Shown piece by piece: positions 42,901 to 56,036 of a stretch of DNA of 64,000 nt. Source of the DNA: Sphagnum compactum (taxonomy: Eukaryota > Bryophyta > Sphagnopsida > Sphagnales); NCBI GenBank assembly GCA_965153455.1, contig OZ234497.1, positions 6,696,001 through 6,760,000 of the forward strand, in the 5' to 3' direction. The position numbers and the translations under genes are program-made. The notes beneath the pieces are model-generated. The model worked only from the letters and a program-made list of their open reading frames with translations. It searched no databases and had not been told where the DNA came from. The number at the start of each line of letters is the position of its first letter. The first letter of the stretch is position 1.

Positions 42901-45340
42901 CACCCGAAGGTATGACATTTTGATGGTGGCTAACACAGTGTTCCAAAGTTTTGTCTCCTTTTTCTATAATAGCTGTTCAAATTCTTAGGTCGCTAAAAGA
43001 TGATTGCCAACAAAAAACGGTGAAGACCCACCCACCCACACACTTTTTCATTAGTCCTCCACTCCATTTTGAAAGCACCCATCATCTTTCCTTAGGTTTT
43101 TTGCATCCCTTAGGGTTTTTGAATTTTGATCGTTTAAATCATTTCAAACATACATGCAACACAAAATTTGTTTCAAATGACCAACTAACCCATGAATCCC
43201 TCTAAAAAACTTTGTGGAAAAAACTTGTTCTCATCATTGATCATGGAAGGAACCAACCATTTGAGGAAAAACCTTGATAATATCTTATGACAAGATTATG
43301 GATGTTGTTGTGACAAGGGTTTCATTTGCTTAATCAATTGGTTCAAAATCAGGATATTATCACACCATCTCCCTTGCAAATTTTGCAACAACAAAATTGA
43401 GGTAACAATCTCATCAACGGTCATAATAATAAGCAAGTCTTGATTCTAATTTTAGTTTTTAATTTTAGCTTTAATTTTGGTTTTTAGTTCTAGTTCTAAT
43501 TCTAAAAAAATTATGATTTTTGTGATTTTTTATATATTCTTTGTGAACATGAAGATTAGATGACCATTAGAGAAGCACATTTGATATTTGTTAAAATGAA
43601 CATTTTTAACACCATATGGATGCATGTGTAAACACAAGACGAATTACCAACTACAACAAAAGCTTATTGCCAAGGTTGTCCAATTGATTAAAGTGTCGAC
43701 ATTAACCAAACTAAACAACCTAGCCTAGCATAAGTAATAAGCTAGTAGGCTAATTGTTACGTAACTTAACCCTATACATATTTAGTAATATTTTAAAATT
43801 ATGTATTTTTATTATTTTAATATATATACTATTTTAATATTTATTCAAAAGTTTTTAAAAATTACATTAAATGTAATTTAAATATATTTAAACCCATTTT
43901 TATGTATAGTGTAACTTGGTTTTTAATTTTCAAAAAGAATTAAAAATGTCCCAAAGACGTAAATTGTGTTTGTGTTTCATTTAATTTTTGTTTGAATATT
44001 TGGTTTCAATAATGACCCAATTTTTTCCTTTTTTAGAACAGAAAAAAAATTCAGCAAGAACCCTAAATTCCTTCAATTAGGGTTTAGGGTTTATGAATAA
44101 GGTTTTTAATTGAATTTTAAAATATAAGTACCTAATATTATGTATGTTTGGTCAATGTAATTTTTTAATTTTATGTAAAATTTAATTTACAATATATGAA
44201 ATAATGATATACTTAATTAATTAATGTGTGGGTTTATTAAATTTTTTGCATTCTTAAATATAATATCTTAATAAAAAATTATGTTAGAAATTTTAAATAA
44301 ACATTAAATATAGTTGAAAGACATTTTCAAACTCATAAATGATAAGAATTGTTCAATGGACTAATGCAAATCATTGGTATATGTACATGAAGATATTGCA
44401 ATATTGGCCACATTAATGGTATAAGGTCATTTTAATAAAGTTCTAAGGTGTAATTGCAATACCCTCATTGTAATGATAGTTTCATTGTCTTTACCATCAA
44501 TGTGACTAACTTGACAATACCCTCATTTGCACCATAGTTTAATATATTGTCACAATATGATGCAGGTATTGTATTGCTTATAGGTTTTGGTAATGCTATG
44601 TAATACCTCTCTAAGTTTCAAGATGAATGCAAATAGATGATGCAGGTATTGCATTCAAACTCCAGAACTTTGTTCAAATGGACCTTCTAACATCAATGTG
44701 AAGAACGTTGTAATACCACATTTCCTTGAATAAATATGGATGGCATCATATAATGAACATGGAATAAGTAGTTTAAAAAAATTCCTTTGTTTCACAATAT
44801 TATCGCAAAATGATGTGGGTATTACTTGCTTTCTAGGTTTTGCTAGGGCTATGCAATACCCTTCCAAATTCTAAAAGATATGTTATGGAGCCCAAAGGTT
44901 TTATGGGATACCTTGAAAAGGGTAATGCATGTGAATTGAGTAGTTTTGGGCATGAGCAATATCCCTCCAATAACTTGAACCAAAATAATTAAGCCCATGG
45001 TGTTTAGAATTTACCCCAAATAGGGTATTGTTTCCTTCTAGATTTTGGTATGGTTATGCGATACCCCTCCAGGTTTCAATAGACATGTGATGGAGCCCAA
45101 ACAATTTCTAATATACCTTAAAAAGGTATTGCACATGCATTGAGTAATTATGGGCATAAACAACACCTCTAATAGCCTGGACCAAAATAATTCAATCCAT
45201 AATGTTTACAAATTACCCCCATGAAGGTATTACATTCCTTCTAGGTTTTGTTTAGGCAATGCAATACCCTTCCAAGAGCCCATGGTGTTTGTAAAAAAAA
45301 CCGAAAATAGGGTATTGCTTTCCTTCTAGGTTTGAACTTG
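39945..45340. mobile_element. Large foldback element with arms made of about 200-bp tandem repeats
   Basis: From about 39945 to 41410 a unit recurs seven times. It is marked by catatcttttgaaacttgg, then ggggtattgcatagcc, caccatgggctaaa and acatacccctcgnagggtat. The catatctttt marks lie near 40153, 40350, 40555, 40751, 40950, 41155 and 41361, giving a period of 196-206 bases. The same unit is present in reverse orientation at about 44580-45330, with inverted marks near 44870 and 45075. Non-tandem sequence just inside the arms is also inverted: 41385-41470 mirrors 44780-44880, and 41520-41570 mirrors 44640-44720. The centre (about 41600-44400) is AT-rich with no recognised transposase. Confidence 0.75.
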
Positions 45341-45944
45341 TTATTTTTTGGGGGAAAGAAAGGTTTTTTGGTTTGAATGCAAGATTATAATCATTTTTTT
45401 GATAATTTCATCAAACATACATATAAGAATATGTCAGAATGTATTTCTAAATATTAATAAAAGATGTTGTAAAATGAAAGTAAAATCCTTTAAATAAAAA
45501 AACATGTGTGAAATGTGTTACAAAAATGTGCAAAAAATGACAAAGTCCAAAGCAACCCCATATTATGACAAAGTCATAATGGTAAATAAGTGATTGCCTC
45601 AAAAATAAATTGCTACCCTAAATCTTGAAGACCAAAACCATACCTTAATCAAAACTAAAATAAGTTATGGGTTATATGTATCACTATCGGAAGGGGATGG
45701 GATCCCATTGGCTTTCATGTACCGCACTAATGCAACCTTTGCATCATGGGCATGCCAATGCATAAAAACCCCACAATTGGCCAATGTTGCCTCCATAATA
45801 TTAGTCAAAAACACCTCCTTAATGGTGCCTCGAACCTTAAAACAAACAACAAAATACAATAAACATTAATCCCGGAAGGAGAATTTTTGGATCGTGCACT
45901 GGTGGGTGCTCAGTCACTCAAGCCCTTGTATAATAAAGTTACCC
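45341..45944. other. AT-rich DNA with a short unrecognised open frame
   Basis: This is AT-rich DNA between the foldback structure and R1 copy 2. A 64-residue minus-strand frame at 45665-45859 has a protein-like composition (LANCGVFMHWHAHDAKVALV). I do not recognise it, and it has no conserved neighbours. It could be a transposon relic. Confidence 0.3.
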
Positions 45945-46215
45945 ATAAAGTCACCCTCCATTTCACCCCCTATCTCCTCTGCTTTCGTCCCCTATCCCCT
46001 CTTTCAGTGGTATCCACAATGTAAGAAAATTTTATTAAATCTAGGCATGAAATGCTGAAACTCAGCATTTAATGCACAAGATTTGAGAGTAATTATAGTA
46101 TTGTACAGGTAGGAGCATTGAAAATATATGTAGCGGCAGTGCAGGCACTCTGGAAAATGGAAACACAGGATGAAACTCAGTTTACCACCAAAATTGGTGG
46201 AAAAACTAGTTTGGA
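45945..46215 (+). repeat. Dispersed repeat family R1, copy 2
   Basis: Second copy of the family near 23770 and 59575. It shares the C-rich start, the stem AATGCTGA-AAC-TCAGCATT, gtgaaaatatatgtagc and the 3' block accaccaaaattggtgg. Beyond the block, a phrase with atccagttatttc and ttttgtaaaattttcactcc occurs at about 46214-46253 and again at about 46317-46354, about 100 bases apart. Confidence 0.75.
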
Positions 46216-46354
46216 TCCAGTTATTTCCTTTTGTAAAATTTTCACTCCCAAGCTTGGTTTAATCAAGCAGCAGATTATCGGAAATACGATTTGAAATTTT
46301 TGACGAAACCCTTATGGATCCAGTTATTTCATTTTGTAAAATTTTCACTCCCAG

Positions 46355-48159
46355 TTACATGTTTGATGCCCTATTATGCCGAAACTGGCCGTTCTCGCCC
46401 CCTAATTGCCTGCCTTTAAGGATAACTCTAATGGTATGGTCACACTTTGTGTTTAAGACTTGCGGCTAACATAGTCTTAACTTGAACAAAGAGTGGCAGA
46501 GAATACCACAATTTCTAACATTGCAACTTTCAAAACATTATTTCAACATGTTCACACATGATGTAAATTAGTAATCTTTTGAGACACAATAATACACCCA
46601 ACTTGATAAGCTTATTGGCACCCCAAGTCAAGCTCATTGGTAGAGGCAAGTAAAGAGTTTCACTTGCACACCAGTTAAGTTATTTTCTCATTATTTTAAA
46701 ACTTTAGTTAACTTTGCCTTTCTACTTTGAAATCTATTTATGACAAACACCCTCTGATTATCCTCATGTCACAGACCTGACATTTTCACCTTCAATCTCC
46801 AATTTGGATGACACCTAAACCATGCATAAGATTCTGGGATATGATCAGAAATTCAAGTTTACCAGTGATGTAAAGGAAGCTGTGATTTCCGATGGAAAGG
46901 CCATGGATATGAAGAGCATATAAGACATAAGCCCAAGTTAGAGAGCAAGAAAAATCTCAAGATTTTTGCAGCAGTCTCCATGAATGACTGATCTAAGACA
47001 GGATTTTCTCTAGTCACTCCATGAACAAGCACAGAAGTTAGAGCTGCTTACGTACTTGCTGTTTTGAGTAGTAGCACCAAACATGGAGACGAAGCTGAGT
47101 TCTTTCCCATGTCAAACAAGATGATTCTTTCTTCTCAGGATTGCAAACAGAGGGATGGTTTAAAAGACTCCAGTACTTGTAAACACACCTTAGTCAGGTT
47201 TCTTGTAATAAAGCTCTCAAACAACAGTTGCAGTTGTGGATGGTCTGTGTACACTTTTTTCTCCATTGGTGAATTTTCCATTGTACCTATTACACAGCTA
47301 TCATACAAGCAGGCTGCAGTTAACTGGTAAGCTCTTTCTCTCCCTCATCACACTACTTCACAATTCTCAACATGCAGATGACCTTTATACCCTAATTCTC
47401 TCACAGTTCTCTTTGGCAGAAGATCCTTTCAGGTGGTACTCTTGCTGCTGGACTTATATGAATGGTAATGACCAAAAAGTAGTACCCAGCAACTGCTACA
47501 GAAACCACCACTCCAAAGGGAGAAATGTAGCTCACAACAATGATAGATCTGACGTTGCACAGTAGTCCCACCATGCATTGAACCGCAACCAATAGTACAT
47601 TCCCAGCAACCAACATCCACTCTACACTCACTTCCACTTAGATTCACAAGTTGCAACAATTTCTGCATCATGGAATTTAAGAAGCATAGTAATTTCATCA
47701 GTGCCTGGACAGCAGGATCTGACATGTGAAATGAAAATCGTGATAAACCTGATTTGGATACAAAAAATCAGTTATAAAGAAGTTGCACAGTTTGGAGATG
47801 CAACTTGGCAAAATGCCACAAGACTGTATGAAGCCCTTTACATTAGCAATCCTAATCTTTCCATCTTTACAAGCAGGACAAAGAAAGCCACAAAACATCT
47901 TGAGCAATATGATGGCAGCAAACACCCAGGAACAATACCCATGTGAGAGTGATCTATCCAAGGCTGAATAAAAATTCAGTTAGACCGGAATGCCTTCACA
48001 TATTACACAATATTCATGCCCAGTCGATATGCCTTAACTGCACACCAACCATCATCGGCACATGATCCAAATTGCAACAGACAATGAAAACAATTGTTGA
48101 CTATTTTTATGAACAGAACTGTTCACAAGGTTACTGTGCAATTTTGAGGTATGAAAATC
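46355..48159. other. 3' flank of PsbP gene, no gene recognised
   Basis: The stretch has mixed composition with several 60-110-residue open frames on both strands. A minus-strand frame at 47401-47637 is hydrophobic and might represent a membrane segment. None matches a family I know or shows a consistent exon chain. Confidence 0.4.
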
Positions 48160-49543
48160 TTAGGCCACATTGAAGGAATTGGCAACCCCTTCAACAAACT
48201 TCTTTGATCCCTTGAACCACCTTTTGTCCCCTGCTTGCGCCTTCAATAGATAAAGCTTGCCATCTGAGACTGTGCCAACAATGACCTGATGTCTTCCTCC
48301 TTCAGTACCATCAGCAGTCCGGGTGAGCACATTGACCTTGTAATAAGGCTTTCCATTCACCTCCGTGGCTGATGACTCCAGCACTGCAGCAGTTGATACA
48401 GCATTGTCCTTGAAACCTCCCTGCAATTTTCAAATCCCATATTGTCTCCCAGCAGTAAATCTCTCCATGAGATGACAATCAAATCATGATTAGACATCAG
48501 GAAAAAGTGCGTAGAAAATTGGTTGTAATGAGGGAGAGTGACAACAACAAGCTCACCTCTGACTGTGTCAGTCCGGCGTAGCTTTGTTTACCGAGCAGGT
48601 ATGATACCTGCACACAGACCGTGCAGAGCAAACTAACCTTGTGAAAAGATTTGAACAGAACCTGAGACTCTCAGTCTGAATCTCAAGAGTAGCGCTAACC
48701 AAATTGGTTCCTAGAAAATTGGACCCTGGACCCTCGTCTAAAGTGGGCCTGAGTGTGCCTGAACAGGAAATTTTTTGAAGGAGCTTGAATGAATATCAAG
48801 GAAGGCAAGAAATGCCCACTTCTTCCAAGAACTTCTCTGGTGATCCGTAGTCCTTGATTGAAGTCTTGGAACTCGGGGTAACAGACACCGTGAAGTTGCT
48901 CACAGCATCGAAGTTGTCCTCGTACTTGAGAACCTGCCCGGGGAATTCTCTCTCTGAACTGGGATTCCACTTTGCCGGAACCTCGAGCTTGAAGCCATCA
49001 AAAGATTTCAATACGAAACCGGTATCCACTTTCGGGGTTCCAAAGATATTGGCTGGCCATCAGAAGAATCGCACGGCAGCAGCAGAGCCAAAAAAGTTGG
49101 TCGAGAAAAAAGAAAAAGACATCACTGCGAGTCCTTTTCGCCTAGCATTCTACAGAGAAGGCAATGAATGAACTCAGCAATCAACAAAAGAGCCAATTCA
49201 TGTCGGGACAGCGCTTCTTACCACTCTCGCCATACGCTGCATTAGCAGGGGCAGCTCGGGAACCCGCAGCAATGACACCAGCCAGGAGTGTAAGCGCTAA
49301 GCGACGAGGGAGGGCTGCTGGCGAAGAAGAAGCCCCAACGGAGGAGCTAGCGTCTTGGTCCACTCCCATTTTAGCACGGCAGCACAAGCTACTAACAGAA
49401 GATTTGCCATTGAAGAAGACAGCGACAGATCTCGCGGCCGGCGCAGCCACAGAAGCTCCATTCAGCACTCCACTCTTGGACGACGCCAGAGCCGTCACGC
49501 TCGATGAAACCCCGGTCATACTAGTACAAGAAGACGCAGCCAT
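48160..49543 (-). CDS. PSBP: PsbP, photosystem II oxygen-evolving enhancer protein 2
   Basis: PsbP is the 23-kDa lumenal extrinsic subunit of photosystem II that stabilises calcium and chloride at the manganese cluster. Four exons in phase (49222-49543, 48820-49052, 48557-48607, 48160-48420) encode a 288-residue precursor. Residues 1 to about 75 are a Ser/Ala-rich chloroplast transit peptide. A lumen-targeting signal follows, with a twin arginine at 80-81, a hydrophobic stretch and ANA before the cut. The predicted mature protein begins AYGES at 103 and is 186 residues, the normal size. Conserved family blocks include [46 protein letters not shown] and [12 protein letters not shown], ending in SFNVA. 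The gene is intact and probably light-regulated like its homologues, although I see no specific light element. Confidence 0.97.
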
Positions 49544-50230
49544 GGCACCAACTAAAACCGAAAAAAGAAATAAAAAAACCGAAAACCGACCGGGATTTCT
49601 TGCTATTGCACACGTTCAGAGTGCAATGCAACCCGGAAATAAAAGAAAACGGCTCGCTGCAATCGCCAGTCGTAAAGAACTTACTATGCGCAGCAACAGT
49701 AGCAGCAGCGACGAGAGCGAAGCGGGCGACAAGAAGAGAGCGGAAGAACCAAAGGCTTGGGTTTGCTTGCTTATCCAGAGAATCGACCAATCAGAGCTCG
49801 AGCCAGATAAGGAATGAGCTGCGCCCATTGGATGCTCACATCCGTTCGGAATGTCTCATTGGTCAGCCTGAAATTCAACTACATCCGTTAGATTGGGATG
49901 ATGCGCGCACTGCCTACGAACGACCCTTGCCCGCGCCCCGACCTTCATCCACTAGCGTTTAAAGTTTAAACCCTAAACATTTGAAGCTCCACGACGACAT
50001 CGCTCGCGCGCGTCGCGCGATCTTTCTGTCGCGCAAGTTCGCAGCAACCGAAGTGGATTTGTTTCCAGGATTTGTTCCATGCGCTTTGGCCATGGAACTG
50101 AGCATTTAGCGTTTTAGGATTTTAATTTTTAGCGTACTGGGGATGCTGTCGGGAATTGAAAAGTGGATTTGCAGCCCTGTTGCTAGAAGACAAGAGTGAG
50201 ATCTTGCAGTAGTTGCAAGATGATCTAGAT
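49544..50230. promoter_or_regulatory. PsbP upstream region with telo-box
   Basis: A relatively GC-rich upstream region. AAACCCTAAAC at about 49968-49979 is a telo-box type motif, and a CG-rich stretch (gctcgcgcgcgtcgcgcgat) follows at about 50002-50021. The layout suggests that transcription may also start towards the plus strand. Confidence 0.45.
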
Positions 50231-50231
50231 T

Positions 50232-50447
50232 TTGGGCACTTCCTACTTCAATACTGGATATGCAATAGGCGGAGGAATTCCCCGCACTACAGGCGGGGAG
50301 GAAATGGTTTTTCAAGGTTGGATACCTGCAAATTCAGCAGATTATAAGCTCACACGGACTTCACATCCATTCATGGTACGCAATTCGCTTACCTCAAAAC
50401 CCCCATCACTTTACATTAGTGTAGAAGTCATTCTGTTGAGAGTTTGA
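50232..50447 (+). CDS. Orphan open frame divergent from PsbP (uncertain, possibly truncated gene)
   Basis: This frame runs from a TTG (no ATG at its start), so if real it is an internal exon or a fragment. The glycine-rich piece GTSYFNTGYAIGGG and the following TTGGEEMVFQGW look protein-like. The stretch vaguely recalls glycine-rich Tim17/22/23 membrane segments, but I would not assign it. Downstream sequence becomes AT-rich with no further exons, which would fit a gene broken after its first exons. Confidence 0.2.
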   Translation: MGTSYFNTGYAIGGGIPRTTGGEEMVFQGWIPANSADYKLTRTSHPFMVRNSLTSKPPSLYISVEVILLRV

Positions 50448-53400
50448 TAGAAAGGTACAAGTTCCATCTGGTACATACCTCCATCTCTATCTCCTTTCTG
50501 TTTCCAACATCACTTTCTTCTTCTTCTTCTTCTTCTTTTTCTGTTGTACTTTCATGACTTGTGAGAGTGTTGAGTGACATATTCTCCCCTTCTCATGCTT
50601 CACTTGATACCTTAATGATTCTCATAAAACCAAAAAGTAATAAATAAATGAAGGAATGGGGCTGGTTCTTAGACCTCTATGAGAAAACTCGAATCGACGG
50701 TTCTCAAAAATTGTGAGAACCGCCAAACATTGGTCCATTAACACCAATGTCACCAAATTCAGTGTTAGGGTTTTAAGTGTTTAGGGTAAACCCAACAGTG
50801 TTTTTCTTTTCGAATTTGAATATATACATACTTTTTTGAGTTTAACATATGAGAAATACATACATACATGAAATGTGCAATGAATGCATGAGATGAGATT
50901 TTAAGTACAAATGTAAAACAACAATAGTACTTTTTCAAGTTTGTCAAAAAAAAAATTTCAAATGCAAAAATTTCTACCAATTACTTGCGTGAAATGTTAG
51001 ACATTTAGGAAATTACATGCTCATTCATAATAGTTCCACTATGTATCACGATTCATTTAAGTTGATGAATAATTGAAGTGCTTTTGAGTTCATAATCAAG
51101 AATTATGTGATGGGGAAAAGAAATTGTGTAGTGGTTCTCTTTCAATGAGATCTTTTTATCTTGACATTTAGTGGAATGATTAATCATCATTGCTCAAAAA
51201 CTTTATTCTGACAATATGTTAAATTGCATTTTTCATAAATTTTCAATCTTTGTCGTTGAACTTGATTTTGGAAAATGAAATAATTATTTGGCACTTGAAT
51301 GCCAAACCAAATAAGGTTCTACAATAGTTTATTTATAAAGAAATATTTATGATTAAAAATGATTTGTATAATATTTCAGATTTCTTCAACAGTCATCCAT
51401 TCAACAAATCCATCCTTGTACTCGTGATCAAAATAATTGTCCTTGAATTGTAAACAACCACCACAAAAAAGAGACAACATCAAATCCATTCTTTGTTTAT
51501 TGCAATCTATTTCACTACTTATTATGAATAAGATCACATCTATTTCAATTCCTTTATTTGTGAAGGCCACAATCATTTGGAATTTTTTGTTTCGCAATTC
51601 AAGGACTTTTAGCCCACAAGATTTCCACCAAAAATGCATTGCAATTTCTTATTGTAACACAAATAACCATAAGGTCGATTAAAAGATGTTTTGTGTTTTT
51701 AATTATATAATTGTTTTTCAGTATTTAAAAGATAATTTTTATGAGGAAATTTCAGTTGTAGTCATACCAAAAAAATTCATTTTTTTCTTTATCATTTTTT
51801 TCCCTTTTTATTTATGTTTTAATGCAATTTTGAACAATGTTATCTACGAACATCTAATTTTATTTTTTTCTTTGATACCTAATAAATCCAATACTTTCTT
51901 TTTAATACCAATCCTCATATTCATGGACTACCCATTGTAAATCTTTTCTAATGTTGGGTGAGTTTTAATTTTTAAACATACTAATTGGTACTTGTATCAA
52001 TTTTTTTATCATTTTCATACCAACTTGATAGGTGTTAATGTTTATGATTGATTTGTGGTTTAAATATGAAGCAAATATATAGATAATATTAAGATTTGTA
52101 TGGCCTTTAGTATCAAATTAACATTATTGAATTACTTCAAATGTTTTCAAATCTTACATGTATTAATATGAGGTAATTACTGATTCAAATCCATGTAAAA
52201 TCATGTTGGTTATTCAAAACCAAGACCTATATTATTTATATACAAAGATTTTATTCGTAACAATCTATTATCTTTCAAAAAAAATAAAATTATTTCATTT
52301 TTATGATGATTCATAATGAATTTAATATTTGATTTTTTTTTGTAATACCACAACTATAAAAAGACATCATAACTTCATAGTGTTTTTAAGGATTATGTTT
52401 AACCTGCGACAATGTGATTAATAAACAAGATGTACCATTAAAACCGTAAACGTCAATTACCATCACTTTAATTTATGTCAATAATTTTTTTCCAAAATTG
52501 ACATAAAAATGTAAATTCGTCATGAAAACAATAATCAAATCAAATGTTATTTTGAAACATAACAAAGACTAAACAAAAACGAACATGCCTTTAAACAAAA
52601 GGGAATGTGTTTAGGAATCATGATGAAAAACATTTGAGATTTTTGTCGTGAATTTTGGTTTTGGAAATTTAATCAAATTCTCTTATCATCCCCAAATTTT
52701 CAACAACAAATTTAATGTTTCATTAAATATTTTTTGGTTCATTGATTTTTAAAAAAAATAATGATAATAAAACTTCTTACACATCCCAAAACATGTGCAT
52801 TTTTAATCATTAAAATAATATTAATTTTTTTAAAAAAATTGCGTGAATTTGTCCTTTTGCATTAATGTAATTTGTAAAAACATATTATGCCAAATCAATA
52901 ATGTGAGCCCTAATTCAATGGTATACTTCCCTACGGTTTCAAATTTAGTTTTTTTTTAATGCATAAAATTTAAAATATGTGATAGTTGCATTTAAGAGTT
53001 ATAATTCAATTCAGCTTCTTGATTCATTTTAAACCTATTAAGTACATTGAAATTATTTATCCAAATTTTAAAAGTTAAATAACCTTATTGTTAGATTGAA
53101 ATGTAAATCGTTGTCCAAAATGGAAAAAAAAAAAAGGCACTAAAATCATTATTAGTATTATATAAGTTGAAGATGTCATTCAGGGATGTGATCATTTGCA
53201 AGGGAAGTATTTTAAGAGTCAAATATATTAAATAAGCTGAACATTAAAAAAAACTTTTTAATTCAAATTTTTTTTGAAATATAATATAAATTTCATAAGT
53301 ATACATAATATTCAAATAATAGAAATATAGAAAATTTTCATTATTATTACGAAATCATTTGAAAAATAGAATAATAAAAATATTACGTTTCTTAAATCAT

Positions 53401-55388
53401 AACTAAATGGATAATCATAATTGTAGAGTTCAAAAAATCGACGAATGATGTGAATAGTGTACTCTGCATCGTGCTCCATCAGAGTCGATTGGCCTTTTAA
53501 GCCAATGATAATCTCCATTGTTCAGCACCTAGATGTGAGCTCTAATTCAATAGTAACTTTTTTTAGGCTTCATAATTGGTTTTTTTAATTTAGTAAGTTG
53601 TTTTTTAAATATGTAATAATAACATTTAAAAAATTATAATTGAATTTAACTTTTTGATTCATTTCAAACTTATTAAGTAAATTATGGTTAATTATCTAAA
53701 TATTAGATGTTGAATAATCATATTCACATAATGAAATGTAGATTACTATCCAAATGTTATTCATTAGAATCATTTTTATTATTACACAAGTTGGAAGTAT
53801 AGTTTTAGATTGTGTTCGTTTATAAAAGAAACATTAAAAAAATCAAACTTACTAGTCTAGTTGAACACGAAAAATTATTTGATTTAAAAAAGGTTGAAAA
53901 TATTATACATGTTGCACAAATGAACATAATATTTAATTAATAGATGTGTAGGAAATTTTCATATGTTGTTAAAAAATTCAATTAAGGTAACATGACAAAA
54001 ATAATACATCTATTAAACCATAGCCTAATAGATATTCATTCATTCGATAAGTCGACGAATAGTATGAACAAGGTACTTCGTTCGATGTTTGATCAACAAC
54101 AGGTTAATCGGCCCCTTTAACCAACTATAATTTCTTTAAAGACCAAAGTTTGTACGAAAAGAAAAACGTTGTTATCCTCAATCTTGAAGCTTTTCATTTT
54201 ATATAACGTACCCAACAGATTTAAAAACATGGTGCCATCATTTGTCATGATTAGATCTTTGTCTACATCAACAAAAAATAAAAAAATAGTAAGAAAAACA
54301 AACTTGATACCTACATTTGAAGAAGGTTTGATGCTTTTATTTTAGGATACGCATGGTACGTGGCAGTGTGGGTTTCAATTGTGAAACTAAACGAAAACCT
54401 CAACACACTAGTTCCAACATATTCATTAAGCTTTAATTTTAACTATGGATCTTAATGGTACAAGGGAATTCTTATAGTGAAAAACTTATTTCCAATTGAC
54501 TATGTATTATTTAAGTAGGTAGAATAATTTATTACGTATTACAAAAATAAATAGTATATTGGTTAGAAGGAAGATACTAATGTTTCAGAGTTAACTTAGC
54601 TAAAAAAAAATCAAAATATGTTTTTTTTTTACTATTGATAAACTATCCTAGGTTACTAACTTTTTAAAAAGTCGGATATTAAGCCAAGTAAATGGAATTG
54701 ATAATAATTAAGTTTAGCATTTGCTTATGTGAAAGAGAGGGGTTTATGGTTTGGAATTGAGTTTTTCTGCAGAAAAAAATGTTATGTTGAGGAGGAGGGG
54801 AAAATGTTAAGATAAAATAAATTTTTGGACTTTTCTGAAAGTAGTTTTTAAACTTTTTATTGTAAATTCTAAATCCCATGACTATAGCAATGGATTTATT
54901 TAATAATTGAAACAATTTTAAATTAATATTTAATCTTCACACAAAATTTTCGCTTCATCAATTTTTTTTGGGAAAATATATAATTTTTGGAGTAGAAAGG
55001 GTCTATTGTTGTTTTTCTCAATGTTATTAAATTAATTTTCAGGTTTTGAATCATATGTTTTAACAATAGAACCAAAAACATATGAAATTTTATATAAGTG
55101 TTGCATTTGTTATTAGCTTTTCAATAACTTTATTCATGCTAGATTTGAAGGTTTTATGAATGTGATATGATAATTAAAACAGAGGGTGAAACCATAAAAA
55201 AAGGTGAATGTCCAACTAGAGTACAACACAACACTTTGTTACATGTTGTCACGGTAAGTACATTGATTTTTTCAACATCTTTTGGTATTAACAAAATGAA
55301 CACACAAAACTATAAGTTCTTTAGGTGATTCATTATCTTCTATTGAACCATATTTTAATTTATTAGAATACAACTACATAGTAAGTTT
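50448..55388. other. AT-rich intergenic DNA, no gene seen
   Basis: Almost 5 kb of strongly AT-rich DNA. Two blocks, about 52900-53530 and about 53540-54140, share an ordered series of similar phrases: gtgagccctaattcaatgg / gtgagctctaattcaatag, then caacttattaagta-like, and later gacgaatgatgtgaa / gacgaatagtatgaa. They look like diverged direct duplicates. No protein family is recognised. Confidence 0.5.
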
Positions 55389-56024
55389 TGTCATGCCCAT
55401 ATACACGGCCTCATACATGATGGCCGGTTACGGGCATGCCCGTCATATTTTTTAGGGTTAATGAACGGTTGTAGGGTTAATGTACGTTCTTAAGTGACTG
55501 TACCCTATTAAGTGTTTAGAGTTTCAACTTTTTGATGGTTGTATAAAAGGGTCAAGCCCTTCCCTTCTCCTTTAGTTTTTCTAGAATTCCTTTGTATGAA
55601 AATTGCCTCCATAGTCTACTTGGATTTTCTAGATGCTCACGGTGGTTACTACACGGCCACCGTTTACATACATCTTCATTCCTTCTTTGCAATTCAATTC
55701 AATTCTAAAAAAATTCTAATTTTGTTGCTTAATGTTGAAAGCAACAAAATTCTTTTGATGTTGAATTCTTAAATTTCTTTTTGCTACTAGTGTTGTTGGC
55801 GCTACTGGAATTAGTTTAATTATTTGTGATTTGGTCTTTTAGTTAAATACCTTGGTGTTTGATGGTTTGTTTCCTATTTCTTCATTTCACAAGTTTGTGT
55901 ATTTCATGTGACAAGAACCTTGAGTAGTTCTTGATGTTATATTTTGTGTTGTGAACATCATATTTCAGTTTTTTTTCAATAAATATTTTTATTTACATTT
56001 GAGTAGATCTCCTATTTGTTAACA
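55389..56024 (+). mobile_element. Copia-type LTR (5' LTR)
   Basis: The segment begins TGTCATGCCC and ends GTTAACA, and so has the TG...CA ends of an LTR. It is about 636 bases long, carries a TATA-like gtataaaagg at 55541-55550, and is directly followed by a primer-binding-site-like sequence. No second LTR is found in this window, so the element is truncated or its 3' part has been replaced. Confidence 0.65.
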
Positions 56025-56036
56025 TGGTAACAGAGC
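56025..56036 (+). other. Retrotransposon primer-binding site
   Basis: TGGTAACAGAGC lies immediately after the LTR end. It differs by one base from the TGGTATCAGAGC used by many plant copia elements, which pairs with the 3' end of initiator methionine tRNA. Confidence 0.65.

Noticed and set aside
49164-49817. A 217-codon plus-strand open frame upstream of PsbP
   Set aside because: Its first half is antisense to PsbP exon 1. The rest has no recognisable family, and there is no sign of a separate gene.
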